64,000 nt of DNA from Meghimatium bilineatum (Eukaryota; Mollusca; Gastropoda; Stylommatophora; Philomycidae). How positions within the stretch are numbered: the stretch's first letter is position 1; the number at the start of each line of letters is the position of its first letter. Both the position numbers and the translations under genes were made by a program. Shown here in pieces: positions 41,953 to 53,705 of the stretch. The stretch covers positions 9,509,915 to 9,573,914 of the forward strand of contig CM067315.1 in the NCBI GenBank assembly GCA_034231615.1. Direction: 5' to 3'. A model generated the notes under the pieces. That model was not told the DNA's origin. It saw only the letters and a list, made by a program, of their open reading frames with translations, and made no database searches.

Positions 41953-42230
41953 ATCCCTTTAGATCTGAGCAGCTAACTCTTGACAGCCCATAGCCTTTCT
42001 GACAAAAGCACAGGGTTTTCTCCTTTGTAACTGAGGCGACACCCATACTTATATGCAGAGGCATGGATGTATAAGGTGGGGGTTTATGGTTGCATGTTTA
42101 GCCCCTGAAAGGAGGAATTATAGTGCACCAGCACATTCAGATTAGTATGTCCTGTCAGAGGAAAATCATACACATCTGGGCCAACTGTCTCATCATTCTT
42201 CTGTCAGATTTGTAGACCAATACGCATCTA
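41945..42230. repeat. Dispersed repeat R5 copy
   Basis: Matches 37598-37990 block by block (ACATAATCCCTTTAG, TTGACAGCCCATAGCCTTTC, TGACAAAAGCAC, GGAGGAATTATAGTGCACC). It leads straight into the 63-bp array. Confidence 0.72.
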
Positions 42231-42552
42231 TGGCACATCTGGGACAACTATCTCATCATTCTTCTGTCAGATTTGTAGACCAATACGCATCTATGGCACA
42301 TCTGGGACAACTGTCTCATCATTCTTCTGTCAGATTTGTAGACCCATCCGCATCCATGACACATCTGGGCCAACTATCTCATCATTTTTCCGTCAGATTT
42401 GTAGACCCATCCGCATCCATGGCACATCTGGGACAACTGTCTCATCATTCTTCTGTCAGATTTGTAGACCAATACGCATCCATGGCACATCTGGGCCAAC
42501 TGTCTCATAATTTTTCCATCAGATTTGTAGACTCATTCGCATCCATGGCACA
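42175..42552. repeat. 63-bp array grown from the R5 end
   Basis: Six units of CACATCTGGGACAACTGTCT, CATCATTCTTCTGTCAGATT and TGTAGACCAATACGCATCCATGG. The same words, diverged, occur once at the end of the other R5 copy (37855-37910), so the unit looks like the R5 terminus. At 21 codons per unit it yields a repetitive plus-strand ORF that I do not regard as a gene. Confidence 0.9.
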
Positions 42553-43060
42553 TCTGACGTCGCCTACTGTTCTCCTCCTGATCTCAACTGCACAGTCTCC
42601 TGCATTGTTTATGTTAGGTCCTCGATTTTCTAACTTTGTTACTTCTTCTACAACATTGTTATCAATATTCATTCTAGGTTTTGTTTTCACTTTGTCAATT
42701 GTAAGTTTTTTGGTTCTGTTTTCTATTTAGAAGCAGGTTTTCTTATTCGCTAAAGCTTTGTGTTGTTTTTATTATGTTCATTAAGTCTTTCTCATTTGAT
42801 GTTAATATCAATGTGTCGTTGTTGTATCTAATTTCTAGAATCTGTAGACCTCAGATGTTTATGGGGCTGAATTCTTGCTGCATTGTTTCACATTTCTCAT
42901 TATGTTCTCTGCATATATGTTAAAATAATTAGCGACAATGTACACCCTTGTCTTACTCCTTGTTGTATTTTAAGCCACTCTGATATTACGATTTCCACTT
43001 TTACGGCATTTACGGTGGCTTCTTGATTGTTGTAAAGCTGTTCCATTAGTCGTATAATGT
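42553..43060 (-). pseudogene. LINE relic with RT segment
   Basis: The minus strand reads HIIRLMEQLYNNQEATVNAV, then SEWLKIQQGVRQGCTLS (the RT motif before the palm), then after shifts VTKLENRGPNINNAGDCAVE and IRRRTVGDV. The matching segment of 58588-59735 is LIHLIEELYQDQKAAV ... SGVRQGCTLSPYLF and FEYLGANINGAGYCVAEIRK. Its upstream part is replaced by the 24-28-bp array. Confidence 0.8.
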
Positions 43061-43830
43061 GATCTGAGAAAAACCCTGGTACAATGTGATCTGGGAAACC
43101 CTCGTATAATGTGATCTGGGAAACCCTCGTATAATGTGATCTGGGAAACCCTCGTATAATGTGATCTGGGAAACCCTCGTATAATGTGATCTGAGAATAA
43201 ACCCTCGTATAATGTGATCTGAGAATAAACCCTCGTATAATGTGATCTGAGAATAAACCCTCGTATAATGTGATCTGAGAATAAACCCTCGTATAATGTG
43301 ATCTGAGAATAAACCCTCTTATAATGTGATCTGAGAATACACCCTCGTACAATGTGATCTGAGAAAAACCCTCGTACAATGTGATCTGAGAAAAACCCTC
43401 GTACAATGTGATCTGAGAAAAACCCTCGTACAATATGATCTGGGAAACCCTCGTATAATGTGATCTGGAAAACCTTGGTATAATGTGATCTGAGAAAAAC
43501 CCTCGTACAATGTGATCTGAGAAAAACCCTCGTACAATGTGATCTGGGAAACCTTCGTACGATGTGATCTGGGAAACTCTCGTATAATGTGATCTGAGAA
43601 AAACCCTCGTACAATGTGATCTGAGAAAAACCCTCGTACAATATGATCTGGGAAACCCTCGTATAATGTGATTTGGGTAACCCTCGAAGAATGTTATCTG
43701 GGAAACCCTCGTATAATGTGATCTGGAAAACCTTGGTATAATGTGATCTGAGAAAAACCCTCGTATAATGTGATCTGAGAAACTCTCGAAGAATGTGATC
43801 TGGGAAACCCTCGTTTAATTTGATCTGAGA
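43050..43830. repeat. 24-28-bp array derived from LINE reverse-transcriptase codons
   Basis: About 30 units of CTCGTATAATGTGATCTGGGAAACC with AGAAAAA and AGAATAAA variants. Read on the minus strand, the 24-bp units encode GFPDHIIR again and again, and the last one runs in frame into HIIRLMEQLY of the LINE relic. So the array is a tandem multiplication of eight RT codons. Confidence 0.9.
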
Positions 43831-43904
43831 AGCTTACGTTGTTCATTTCCAAATAATTGGTGATGTTTCATACACTCAACTTGGGACCAAACCCGAAATA
43901 AAGG

Positions 43905-44092
43905 ACTGACGAAAACAGATGTGCTGGATCTCGGACATCCAGCCCACAGAGTGGTCAACCGAGGTGCAAATAAAAGTTTTACTGTGGAACCTGCAGCACA
44001 ACGTAATGCACGCTCCCCGGCTTAAATCACATGATATATTAGTTGTGGTTATATGAGAGCGAACGCTGAAGAAGAAGAAGACGATACACTCA
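43905..44092 (+). mobile_element. Repeat R3, partial plus copy
   Basis: AGGTGCAAATAAAAG, GCAGCACAACGTAATGCACGC and GAGAGCGAACGCTGAAGAAGAAG match the degenerate R3 copy at 8255-8480 best. Confidence 0.6.
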
Positions 44093-44159
44093 ACAGCTTT
44101 CGTTATTTATTATTAACAGATACGTAATAATAAAGATGATAATTCAATCTTCATTTCAA

Positions 44160-44590
44160 CATTGTGTTATCACTGTCAGACATGGACACTAACGACATAA
44201 CGAGATTATAACGAAACAATTATTACGTGTGAAGTGAGATGTCTAAGAAAAGCAACAAACAGAACAAGAAGAGATCATGTGAGGAATGAGGAGATTACAA
44301 AAACTGTTGGAACAACATCTGCGGTAAAAAATGTTGAAAAACAGAGACTAAAATGGTTCGGACATATAATAGAGGATGACAACTTGTTGGCCAGCTGTAA
44401 AAGCATACAACATGAAAATGGAAACACCAGAATACAGAGGAAGATCAAAAAGAAGGTGGGTTGAAGGAGTTACCAACATTCTGAGACATCACAATATTGC
44501 TTGCATATCAAGCGACTAAACATGCCATAGGCTGAAAACAGATCGCCATTAAATCCTGCGACACCTAACCGCAAAAGAAGAGAAACGATA
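44160..44590 (+). pseudogene. LINE relic, C-terminal region
   Basis: VKNVEKQRLKWFGHIIEDDN in one frame, then after a shift near 44410 EYRGRSKRRWVEGVTNILRH. The WFGHI and GRSKRRWVEGV blocks are the usual LINE C-terminal words. Several stops. Confidence 0.72.
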
Positions 44591-44594
44591 CTAG

Positions 44595-45500
44595 ACAGAG
44601 ATAGACAGATTAGTCAAATATATTTTTCAAACTCTTAACAGAGATAGACAGATTAGTCAAAGATTTATTTCAAACTCTTAACAGAGATAGACAGATTAGT
44701 CAAAGATTTATTTCAAACTCTTAACAGAGATAGACAGATTAGTCAAAGATATTCAAACTCTTAACAGAGATAGACAGATTAGTGAAATATATTTTTCAAA
44801 CTCTTAACAGAGATAGACAGATTAGTCAAAGATATTTTTCAAACTCTTAACAGAGATAGACAGATTAGTCAAATATATTTGTCAAACTCTTAACAGAGAT
44901 AGACAGATTAGTCAAAGATATTTTTCAAACTCTTAACAGAGATAGACAGATTAGTCAAAGATATTTTTCAAACTCTTAACAGAGATAGACAGATTAGTCA
45001 AAGATATTTTTCAAACTCTTAACAGAGATAGACAGATTAGTCAAAGATATTTTTCAAACTCTTAACAGAGATAGGCAGATTAGTCAAAGATATTTTTCAA
45101 ACTCTTAACAGAGATAGACAGATTAGTCAAAGATATTTTTCAAACTCTTAACAGAGATAGACAGATTAGTCAAAGATATTATTCAAACTCTTAACAGAGA
45201 TAGACAGATTAGTCAAAGATATTATTCAAACTCTTAACAGAGATAGGCAGATTAGTCAAAGATATTTTTCAAACTCTTAACAGAGATAGACAGATTAGTC
45301 AAATATATTTGTCAAACTCTTAACAGAGATAGACAGATTAGTCAAAGATATTATTCAAACTCTTAACAGAGATAGGCAGATTAGTCAAAGATATTTTTCA
45401 AACTCTTAACAGAGATAGACAGAATAGTCAAATATATTTGTCAAACTCTTAACAGAGATAGACAGATTAGTCAAAGATATTTTTCAAACTCTTAACAAAA
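44595..45500. repeat. 43-bp satellite
   Basis: About 20 units of TTTTTCAAACTCTTAACAGA and GATAGACAGATTAGTCAAAGATA, with minor variants (GGCAGATTAG, AAATATATTTGTC) repeating in blocks. The 750 bp after it (45500-46255) has GGGA runs and a poly-C at about 46174-46184, and no gene. Confidence 0.95.
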
Positions 45501-46254
45501 ATAAATATCCGATGGGGTTTTAGATTGAGCAAAATTCAAGATAGATGATAAGTCAAAGGTCAACTTATATTTTTACGTGGTTGGGATTTCCAAATAAAAC
45601 CAATCAAATACCAATGCAATTCTAGTAGCACCAGCAGACGACCATAGAGTAAACAATCCTTTCACTGACGTATTCTTGCGCACAGAAAAATATAATCCAA
45701 TAACAGGACAGAAAGAACTCGTGTACAGATGACAACTCACTCAGAAATCTCATCAATGGCAAGACTGAGAAATAGTGAACAGTTTACACTGAATTAGACC
45801 AGACTGTAAACGCTCGGAGGCCTGTAGTGTGGATACCAACAGAGTACTATCTATATCTGCCGGCGGTCACGGCTGTAGTAATCCAAACGAAATTAGCTAA
45901 TTTTCGGAATCAGTGAAGTTCGTAAAATGCGAAAATTAACAGTTAAGTTCAGAACCGTACATAACTCTTGCGTAATGTGAGGACGGATCGGGTTTACATT
46001 CAAACAAAAATAATTTTTACAGGTTGTGTGGAGTTTAATAAATTTCTGGGGAAACAGAAATGGAATAGAGAGGGAAGGGAGGGAGGGAGGGAGGGAAGTA
46101 GGTATCCACACTTACGCCTTGCTTTCCAGTACACAATGTCAGGTTCTGGATTTCTATGGGTTGTTGAAAATACCCCCCCCCCCCACCCACAGAAAAAGCC
46201 TACTGTCTTAAGTACAGACTTGTTGTTTATGAAATAATTAGTTAGAAAGCAATT

Positions 46255-46845
46255 TCACACACATATACACATCTGCAAACACCCGCGCAAAAACACACAC
46301 ACACCACATAAATACGCACGCACAAACACACACACACACATAAATACGCGCGCACAAACTCACACACACATAAATACGCACGCACAAACACACGCACATA
46401 AATACGCACGCACAAACACACACACACATAAATACGCGCGCACAAACTCACACACACATAAATACGCACGCACATACACACGCACATAAATACGCACGCA
46501 CAAACACACGCACACATAAATACGCGCGCACAAACTCACACACACATAAATACGCACGCACAAACACACGCACATAAATACGCACGCATAAAACACACAC
46601 ACACATAAATATGCTCGCACAAGCACACGCACATAAATACGCACGCACAAACACACACACACATAAATACGCACGCACAAACACACGCACATAAATACGC
46701 ACGCACAAACACACACACACATAAATACGCACGCACAAACACACGCACATAAATACGCACGCACAAACACACACACACATAAATACGCACGCACAAGCAC
46801 ACGCACATAAATACGCACGCACAAACACACACACACATAAATGCT
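46255..46845. repeat. CA-rich composite array (ATAAATACGCACGCACAAAC)
   Basis: (CA)n interrupted at regular intervals by ATAAATACGCACGC, with alternating 24-bp and 28-bp spacings. The minus strand reads as Cys/Val-rich frames of up to 163 codons, which is an artefact. It has strong purine-pyrimidine alternation (Z-DNA-prone by composition). Confidence 0.95.
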
Positions 46846-46889
46846 CTGCATTTACATACGTAACATGTGGCGTAGAATAGTATCGCTAC

Positions 46890-47430
46890 TAGGTTTCTGT
46901 CTTAGGATGCGGATTGTCATTGCAGGTTCTAGTTCTACGACGCATATTGTCAGTGCTGATCTTAGTCCTAGAATGTAGATTGTGAGTGTTGATCTTAGTC
47001 CTAGAATGTAGATTGTGAGTGTTGATCTTAGTTCTAGAATGTAGATTGTCAGTGCTGATCTTAGTCCTAGAATGTAGATTGTCAGTGCTGATCTTAGTCC
47101 TAGAATGTAGATTGTCAGTGCTGATCTTAGTCCTAGAATGTAGATTGTGAGTGTTGATCTTAGTTCTAGAATGTAGATTGTCAGTGCTGATCTTAGTCCT
47201 AGAATGTAGATTGTCAGTGCTGATCTTAGTCCTAGAATGTAGATTGTGAGTGTTGATCTTAGTTCTAGAATGTAGATTGTCAGTGCTGATCTTAGTCCTA
47301 GAATGTAGATTGTCAGTGCTGATCTTAGTCCTAGAATGTAGATTGTCAGTGCTGATCTTAGTCGTAGAATGTAGATTGTGAGTGCTGATCTTAGTCCTAG
47401 AATGTAGATTGTGAGTGCTGGTCCTATTTT
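46890..47430. repeat. 33-bp satellite (GATCTTAGTCCTAGAATGTAG)
   Basis: About 16 units of GATCTTAGTCCTAGAATGTA, GATTGTCAGTGCT, with CAG/GAG and CCT/TCT variants arranged in a repeating order. At 11 codons per unit it yields a 205-codon minus-strand frame (SRTKISTDNLH repeats), which I reject as a gene. The following 47430-47770 has a poly-G run near 47528-47550. Confidence 0.95.
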
Positions 47431-47769
47431 TACGATGCAGATTGTCAGTTATGAATATAAATTGGTTTGTGTGTTTAAAATTAACATACTGCCATGTCGG
47501 AGTCACCGAAGCATTCTTATATCACAGGAGAGAGGGGGGGGGGGGGGGGGTTACAGACCACTACCAGGTGTGCCCACAGAGGCTGCTAATAGTGGAACAG
47601 CCTCCAAATATAGAAGTCATAAATGCTTCCAAAATATTTTGTGGCTGAAACCTGGATTTCTGTATGTTTTAGATGTTGCCAGCAATTAGCAAAACTGTAT
47701 TACCCTTTTCAGAATTTCAGTAAAATGTTAAATGCAGTGAGTTTCCACAAGTGAAAGCCTTCACTATAT

Positions 47770-48530
47770 TAGCATGTCATAAATTAAGAGTTTAGTGGTG
47801 CATAATTGTTGGTCTATAGGCCATATATTAGATTTTACGAGATCCAACGACAACATAGAAATTCAAAATGTTCCATTATTTAAAGTCAACAATTTTACAT
47901 ATTTAGGCACCAATCTAGCATTGGATGGAGACTCATCAAAAGAAATTTTACACCGTATTGCCCTTGCAGCGGGTGCTTTCAATAAACTACGCAACATATG
48001 GACGTCAAACACACTAAGAAACACCACAAAACTCAAGTTGTTTAACTCCAACATCATCCCTATTCTATCATATGGGTGCGAAAGTTGGAAAGCCACAAAA
48101 GCCACAGATAAAAGACTCGACTCCTTTGAAAACAAATGCCTACGTACCATTCTGAACGCTAAGTGGAGTGACTTTAAATCTAACACTACTATAAGAGAGG
48201 AAAGCAAACAAACCTATATATCTTCCTTCATTAGACAAAGGCGTTGGACTTACATCGGCCATGTTCTCAGAATGAACAGCCTAAGAATTCCTCAGCAATC
48301 ACTATATTGGGTGCCACCTGGAGTAAGAAGAAGAGGGAGACCTAGAGAAACTCTACGAAGAACCATTAATAGAGAAGGCATGTCAGTGAACCTAAACAAC
48401 ACGCAACAATTGAAAGACCTGGCATCACAAAGACAGAAATGGAAAGCTATGGTTTCTGCCCTATGCGCCGCCTATGGCCCTGGAGGAACATAACATAACA
48501 TAACATAACATAACATAACATAACATAACA
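47770..48530 (+). pseudogene. Best-preserved LINE C-terminal fragment with (AACAT)n tail
   Basis: A 232-codon frame (47795-48493): FTYLGTNLALDGDSSKEILH, LAAGAFNKLRNIWTS, PILSYGCESWKATK, DSFENKCLRTILNAKWSDFK, QRRWTYIGHVLRMNSLRIPQ, GVRRRGRPRETLRRTINREG and WKAMVSALCAAYGPGGT-stop. A run of about nine AACAT units follows the stop directly. The RT palm is absent, so this is a 5'-truncated insertion, but the frame is intact and probably young. Related 3' ends lie at 645-905 and 27375-27650. Confidence 0.88.
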
Positions 48531-48564
48531 TAGGCCAGTAGAGACATCTTTATATCTTCATTAT

Positions 48565-48953
48565 GCGGTACAGTCATACCTCAGTTATCGCGGTTAATAG
48601 AGACCAGAACCGGCCGCGATAAGTGAAAAACCGCGAAGTAGTGTCATCATCTCATTTTTAACAAACGTACATTTTTTGTGTATGTATAATATCAATAAGT
48701 GTATATGAAACCATATAAGTGCATATGTTATCATTAGAACATTAAAGAATAGTTTCAAACATGTCAATAAAATATTAATAGTATAAATAACATACATAAA
48801 ATAATGTATAAATAATATAAATATGATACGCGTGTGTGTAACATACGTAGATGTAACTAAAGTGTACATACTGTAAATATGTTTTTAGAAATACGCGATG
48901 TACTGAGGTCGCGATAAATGAACCGCGAAGTAGCGAGGGATGACCTGTATTTT
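48565..48953. mobile_element. TIR element C (TACAGTCATACCTC ends)
   Basis: Left end TACAGTCATACCTCAGTTATCGCGG; right end GCGAGGGATGACCTGTA, its imperfect inverse. Subterminal CGCGATAAGTGAAAAACCGCGAAGTAG near the left recurs as CGCGATAAATGAACCGCGAAGTAG near the right. About 390 bp, with an AT-rich core and no ORF of note. The ends resemble non-autonomous pogo/Tigger-type elements. Confidence 0.75.
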
Positions 48954-49059
48954 GTTGATATAATTCATCATCTCCTGATTGGTTTCAGCACACATCCATG
49001 ACAGATAATGCAGAATAGCCTCATAATTGCAATCGTATAATCTGTGAGGCGATTCATGT

Positions 49060-50300
49060 AAACATTCAATATACCCACATTGTTAAGTCAATATATCCAC
49101 ATTGCTAAGTCAATATATCCACATTGTTACGTCAATATATCCACATTGCTAAGTCAATATATCCACATTGTTACGTCAATATATCCACATTGCTAAGTCA
49201 ATATATCCACATTGCTAGGTCAATATATCCACATTGCTAAGTCAATATATCCATATTGCTAAGTCAATATATCCACATTGTGCAGTCTATGTATCCACAC
49301 TGCTAAGTCAATATATCCACATTGCTAAGTCAGTATATCCAAATTGCTAAGTCAATAATTCCACATTGCTAAATCAATATATCCACATTGCTAGGTCAAT
49401 ATATCCACATTGCTAAGTCAATATATCCATATTGCTAAGTCAATATATCCACATTGTGCAGTCTATGTATCCACACTGCTAGGTCAATATATCCACATTG
49501 CTAAGTCAATATATCCACATTGCTATGTCAATATATCCACATTGCTAAGTCAATATATCCACATTGCTATGTCAATATATCCACATTGCTAAGTCAATAT
49601 ATTCACATTGCTAGGTCAATATATCCACATTGCTAAGTCAATATATCCATATTGCTAAGTCAATATATCCACATTGTGCAGTCTATGTATCCACACTGCT
49701 AAGTCAATATATCCACATTGCTAAGTCAGTATATCCAAATTGCTAAGTCAATAATTCCACATTGCTAAATCAATATATCCACATTGCTAGGTCAATATAT
49801 CCACATTGCTAAGTCAATATATCCATATTGCTAAGTCAATATATCCACATTGTGCAGTCTATGTATCCACACTGCTAGGTCAATATATCCACATTGCTAA
49901 GTCAATATATCCACATTGCTAAGTCAATATATCCACATTGCTAAATCAATATATCCACATTGCTAAATCAATATATCCACATTGCTAAATCAATATATCC
50001 ACATTGCTAAATCAATATATCCACATTGCTAAGTCAATATATCCACATTGCTAAATCAATATATCCACATTGCTAAATCAATATATCCACATTGCTAAAT
50101 CAATATATCCACATTGCTAAATCAATATATCCACATTGCTAAATCAATATATCCACATTGCTAAATCAATATATCCACATTGCTAAATCAATATATCCAC
50201 ATTGCTAAATCAATATATCCACATTGCTAAATCAATATATCCACATTGCTAAATCAATATATCCACATTGCTAAATCAATATATCCACATTGCTAAATCA
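49060..50300. repeat. 22-bp satellite with 396-bp higher-order unit
   Basis: Units of CAATATATCCACATTGCTAAGT. A variant unit with TGCAGTCTATGTATCCACACTG lies at 49281, 49457, 49677 and 49853, that is, spaced 176, 220 and 176 bp, so an 18-unit block of 396 bp is duplicated. From about 49930 the array is a homogeneous run of CTAAATCAATATATCCACATTG. Confidence 0.95.
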
Positions 50301-50426
50301 TAAATGAATGCCGTCTACAATTTGTTTCTCACCATCATCATCAAGTGCCGTCTTCACAACCAAGGTTTACTGCAACGAAATTTCAACATCCTTTGTCTAC
50401 TGCCTTTGTTGTGCATGCACTCTACG

Positions 50427-51640
50427 AATTTATAACCTGTCCATCATGTGATGTGTCTCTCCCACTTGTATATAACCTGTCCATCTTGTGATGTGTCTCT
50501 CCCACTTGTATATAACCTGTCCATCTTGTGATGTGTCTCTCCAACTTGTATATAACCTGTCCATCATGTGATGTGTCTCTCCCACATGTATATAACCTGT
50601 CCATCTTGTGATGTGTCTCTCCATCTTGTATATAACCTGTCCATTTTGTGATGTGTCTCTTCCACTTGTATATAACCTGTCCATCTTGTGATGTGTCTCT
50701 CCCACATGTATATAACCTGTCCATCTTGTGATGTGTCTCTCCATCTTGTATATAACCTGTCCATTTTGTGATGTGTCTCTTCCACTTGTATATAACCTGT
50801 CCATCTTGTGATGTGTCTCTTCCACTTGTATATAACCTGTCCATCTTGTGATGTGTCTCTCCAACTTGTATATAACCTGTCCATCTTGTGATGTGTCTCT
50901 CCAACTTGTATATAACCTGTCCATCTTGTGATGTGTCTCTCCCACTTGTATATAACCTGTCCATCTTGTGATGTGTCTCTCCCACTTGTATATAACCTGT
51001 CCATCTTGTGATGTGTCTCTCCCACTTGTATATAACCTGTCCATCTTGTGATGTGTCTCTCCCACTTGTATATAACCTGTCCATCTTGTGATGTGTCTCT
51101 CCCACTTGTATATAACCTGTCCATCTTGTGATGTGTCTCTCCCACTTGTATATAACCTGTCCATCTTGTGATGTGTCTCTCCCACTTGTATATAACCTGT
51201 CCATCTTGTGATGTGTCTCTCCCACTTGTATATAACCTGTCCATCTTGTGATGTGTCTCTCCCACTTGTATATAACCTGTCCATCTTGTGATGTGTCTCT
51301 CCCACTTGTATATAACCTGTCCATCTTGTGATGTGTCTCTCCCACTTGTATATAACCTGTCCATCTTGTGATGTGTCTCTTCCACTTGTATATAACCTGT
51401 CCATCTTGTGATGTGTCTCTCCCACTTGTATATAACCTGTCCATCTTGTGATGTGTCTCTTCCACTTGTATATAACCTGTCCATCTTGTGATGTGTCTCT
51501 TCCACTTGTATATAACCTGTCCATCTTGTGATGTGTCTCTCCCACTTGTATATAACCTGTCCATCTTGTGATGTGTCTCTCCCACTTGTATATAACCTGT
51601 CCATCTTGTTATGTGTCTCTTCCACTTGTATATCTGTCTA
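50427..51640. repeat. 40-bp satellite
   Basis: About 30 units, exactly 40 bp each: CTTGTGATGTGTCTCTCCCA, CTTGTATATAACCTGTCCAT. Three-unit (120-bp) blocks recur at about 50580 and 50700. All three minus-strand frames stay open (up to 410 codons), which is a property of a 40-bp unit without stops on that strand. No gene is inferred. Confidence 0.95.
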
Positions 51641-51761
51641 CATCTTACTCTCATTTCCTCGACTTTATACTCATTTAAGTAAGGTCTTCAACAAGGTGTC
51701 ATGACTTTTATTATGTCTAAAATACTTTATGTATTGACATTTTATTAAAGTAAAAGTAAAG

Positions 51762-51988
51762 ACGTAGAGGATTGACTTCACTGTACTCGATTTTCCATCT
51801 GTACCTAGCCACTCTCAGAAAAGCGGCACGCTGCCTGCCGAGAGTACCACTCATAGCACGTAACTACGTAACTTCAAGCGCTAATCCACAGGGATCTCCG
51901 AAAGGATTCAACATGTACACAGTACAAGATTGGGTTTCGAACCCATGACCTCTTGAACACAAGACGAACAACTTAATCACTACGCTAG
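51762..51988 (-). mobile_element. tRNA-derived SINE, family 2
   Basis: The minus strand begins CTAGCGTAGTGATTAAGTTG (A-box-like) and ATGGGTTCGAAACCC (B-box), then a body through GTAGTTACGTGC and GTACTCTCGG to ACAGTGAAGTCAATCC. Best-preserved member of the family seen at 4895 and 61600. Confidence 0.8.
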
Positions 51989-52004
51989 TGAATTTCATTT
52001 CTTA

Positions 52005-52388
52005 TAATAGTTTTTATTTCGGACCAAGTTGTGTTAGAACAATTTTGTTTGTTTTCTTTTCTTTCCATGATGTTCTCCATATTCTTCTATATTTTCACAT
52101 CTCAAAGGCATCAATTATGTCTGCTAGTTGTCTGTTCACTGTCCATGTTTCTGAACCATGCGTTAATATAGAATAGCTGTAGACTCTTATATTTCCATTT
52201 TTAGTTTCTAACTTTTTTAGATAACAATATTGTCATCATGTCATCGAATTATTTTTAGCCATTCCTATTCTTCTTCTAACTTTCTAACATACTCATAAAC
52301 GATATACGCTTTCTGTGTCTATTTACCCAATAATTTATTTCACCTCAAATTGTTTTCTAATATACGTCCATCCATTTTTATATACTTT
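52005..52388 (-). pseudogene. LINE relic, RT C-terminal region
   Basis: The minus strand reads SILTHGSETWTVNRQLADII, DAFEM and YRRIWRTSWKEKKTNKIVL, matching the relic at 15005-15645 (YGSETWTINKQLENRIDAF ... SWKEKKTNKEVL). Upstream frames are eroded. Confidence 0.75.
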
Positions 52389-52391
52389 CCG

Positions 52392-52680
52392 CCCCTGTGT
52401 TGCCGGGACCCGAAAGGGGACCAAAAATAGCAACACTGTTTACTTTCCATGCATGTCGTAAGAGGCGACTAAGGAGGTTATGGGATGGAGTTGACTGTCC
52501 CATCCCATATAGGGTCATTGGACCCAAAGTTATGCTGAAGTCGGATGTGTCAGGTCGAAAGGCGCATATATCGCAGCAATACTGTAAACCATGACATAAC
52601 GCATCCCGTTCTCCGGACTACATCCTGCTAATCTGCAGGAGTTTGAGAACGAACGCAGAAGAAAAAGAAGAAGAAGAAGA
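52392..52680 (+). mobile_element. Repeat R3, near-complete plus copy
   Basis: CCCCTGTGTTGCCGGGACCCG, CATGCATGTCGTAAGAGGCGAC, GATGGAGTTGACTGTCCCA, GCTGAAGTCGGATGTGTCAGG, TTCTCCGGACTACATCCTGC and GAACGCAGAAGAAAAAG. The following 52690-53270 holds an unrecognised 93-codon minus-strand ORF (52804-53085) that I do not call. Confidence 0.88.
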
Positions 52681-53279
52681 TATACTTTCTAAGTTTCTTT
52701 GTAATCGTTATTTTCTCTGTAATCTTTGCATGAGACATATCTGGACTTCATCAATCGGAAAGTATTTGATATGTAAAATTATATATTGTAACAGTAAAAA
52801 GTATTAGGATTCTATAATAACAATTTCCATTTTGGAAATAATTCCTTTCTGTTTGTTCTCTCTTGAGTTTGTATATTTAATGAAATCTGCATTTATTTCC
52901 ATTTCGCTGATGGTAAGTTTTCGACTCGAGACTTTCAGCAACACAGTTTCTTGAATTTTTATATTTAATGTATTGGTAATGTCTTTTTTCATTTCTGACT
53001 TTGTGTTGCTGCAGACGCTTGTCATATTTGTAAATTTCCAGACATCTGATACATTTGAGAAATCTTCTAACTTTTCTATTGACAATTATTTATATATCCT
53101 TGTTTATTCTGTCTGATATTCTTGAAGCTTATTATTTATTATGTTTATTTATATTTTGTTTCGGTTCCAAATTCTATATTTGTTTGTCTTTTTAAAAGAA
53201 ACTTTTATTATCCAATCCTTTCTTTTTTTAAATAGAGCTTTCTGTTCTTCTTCTTTCGCTTTCTCCAGTCGATTAGTCT

Positions 53280-53705
53280 GTCATAGAGTGTCATAGTCAG
53301 ACTTTATAGAACCTTACTGTCACAATCATTCTGTAATAGGACCTTATAGTGTCATAGTCAGACTGTCGTAGGGCCTTAGAGTGTGATAGTCAATCTGTGA
53401 TAGGGCCTTCGAGTATCATAGTCAGACTGTCATACATCCTTCGAGTGTCATAGTCAGGCTATCATGTGGGTTTAGAATGTAATAGTCAGTCTGCCATAGG
53501 GCCTTAGAGTATTATAGTCAGTCTGTCATACGACCTTAGAGTGTCATAGGTAGATTGTCATAGGGCATAAGAGTGTCATAGTCAAACAGTCATAGGGCAT
53601 TAGAATATAATAGTCAGTCTGTCAACAGGGCATTAGACTGCCATAGTGAGACTGTCGTGGGGTCTTAGAGTGTCATAGTCAGTCTGTCATACGGCCTGTC
53701 AAACG
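53280..53705. repeat. About 32-bp degenerate array (GTGTCATAGTCAGACTGTCATA)
   Basis: Thirteen or so diverged units of GAGTGTCATAGTCAGACTGT, CATAGGGCCTTA. Older than neighbouring arrays. Confidence 0.88.

Noticed and set aside
46889-47506. 205-codon minus-strand ORF with SRTKISTDNLH repeats
   Set aside because: A 33-bp satellite in multiples of three; no start context, domain or homology recognised.
47795-48493. Host gene of 232 codons
   Set aside because: An intact frame, but its motifs (YGCESW, GHVLRM, GRRRGRPRETL-like) and the (AACAT)n tail identify a 5'-truncated LINE C-terminus.
50422-51654. 410-, 371- and 353-codon minus-strand ORFs
   Set aside because: All three frames of one strand are open because the 40-bp unit has no stop on that strand. 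This is a satellite, not a gene.
52804-53085. 93-codon minus-strand ORF
   Set aside because: Composition like translated AT-rich DNA. No family recognised; possibly more LINE debris from 52005-52388.
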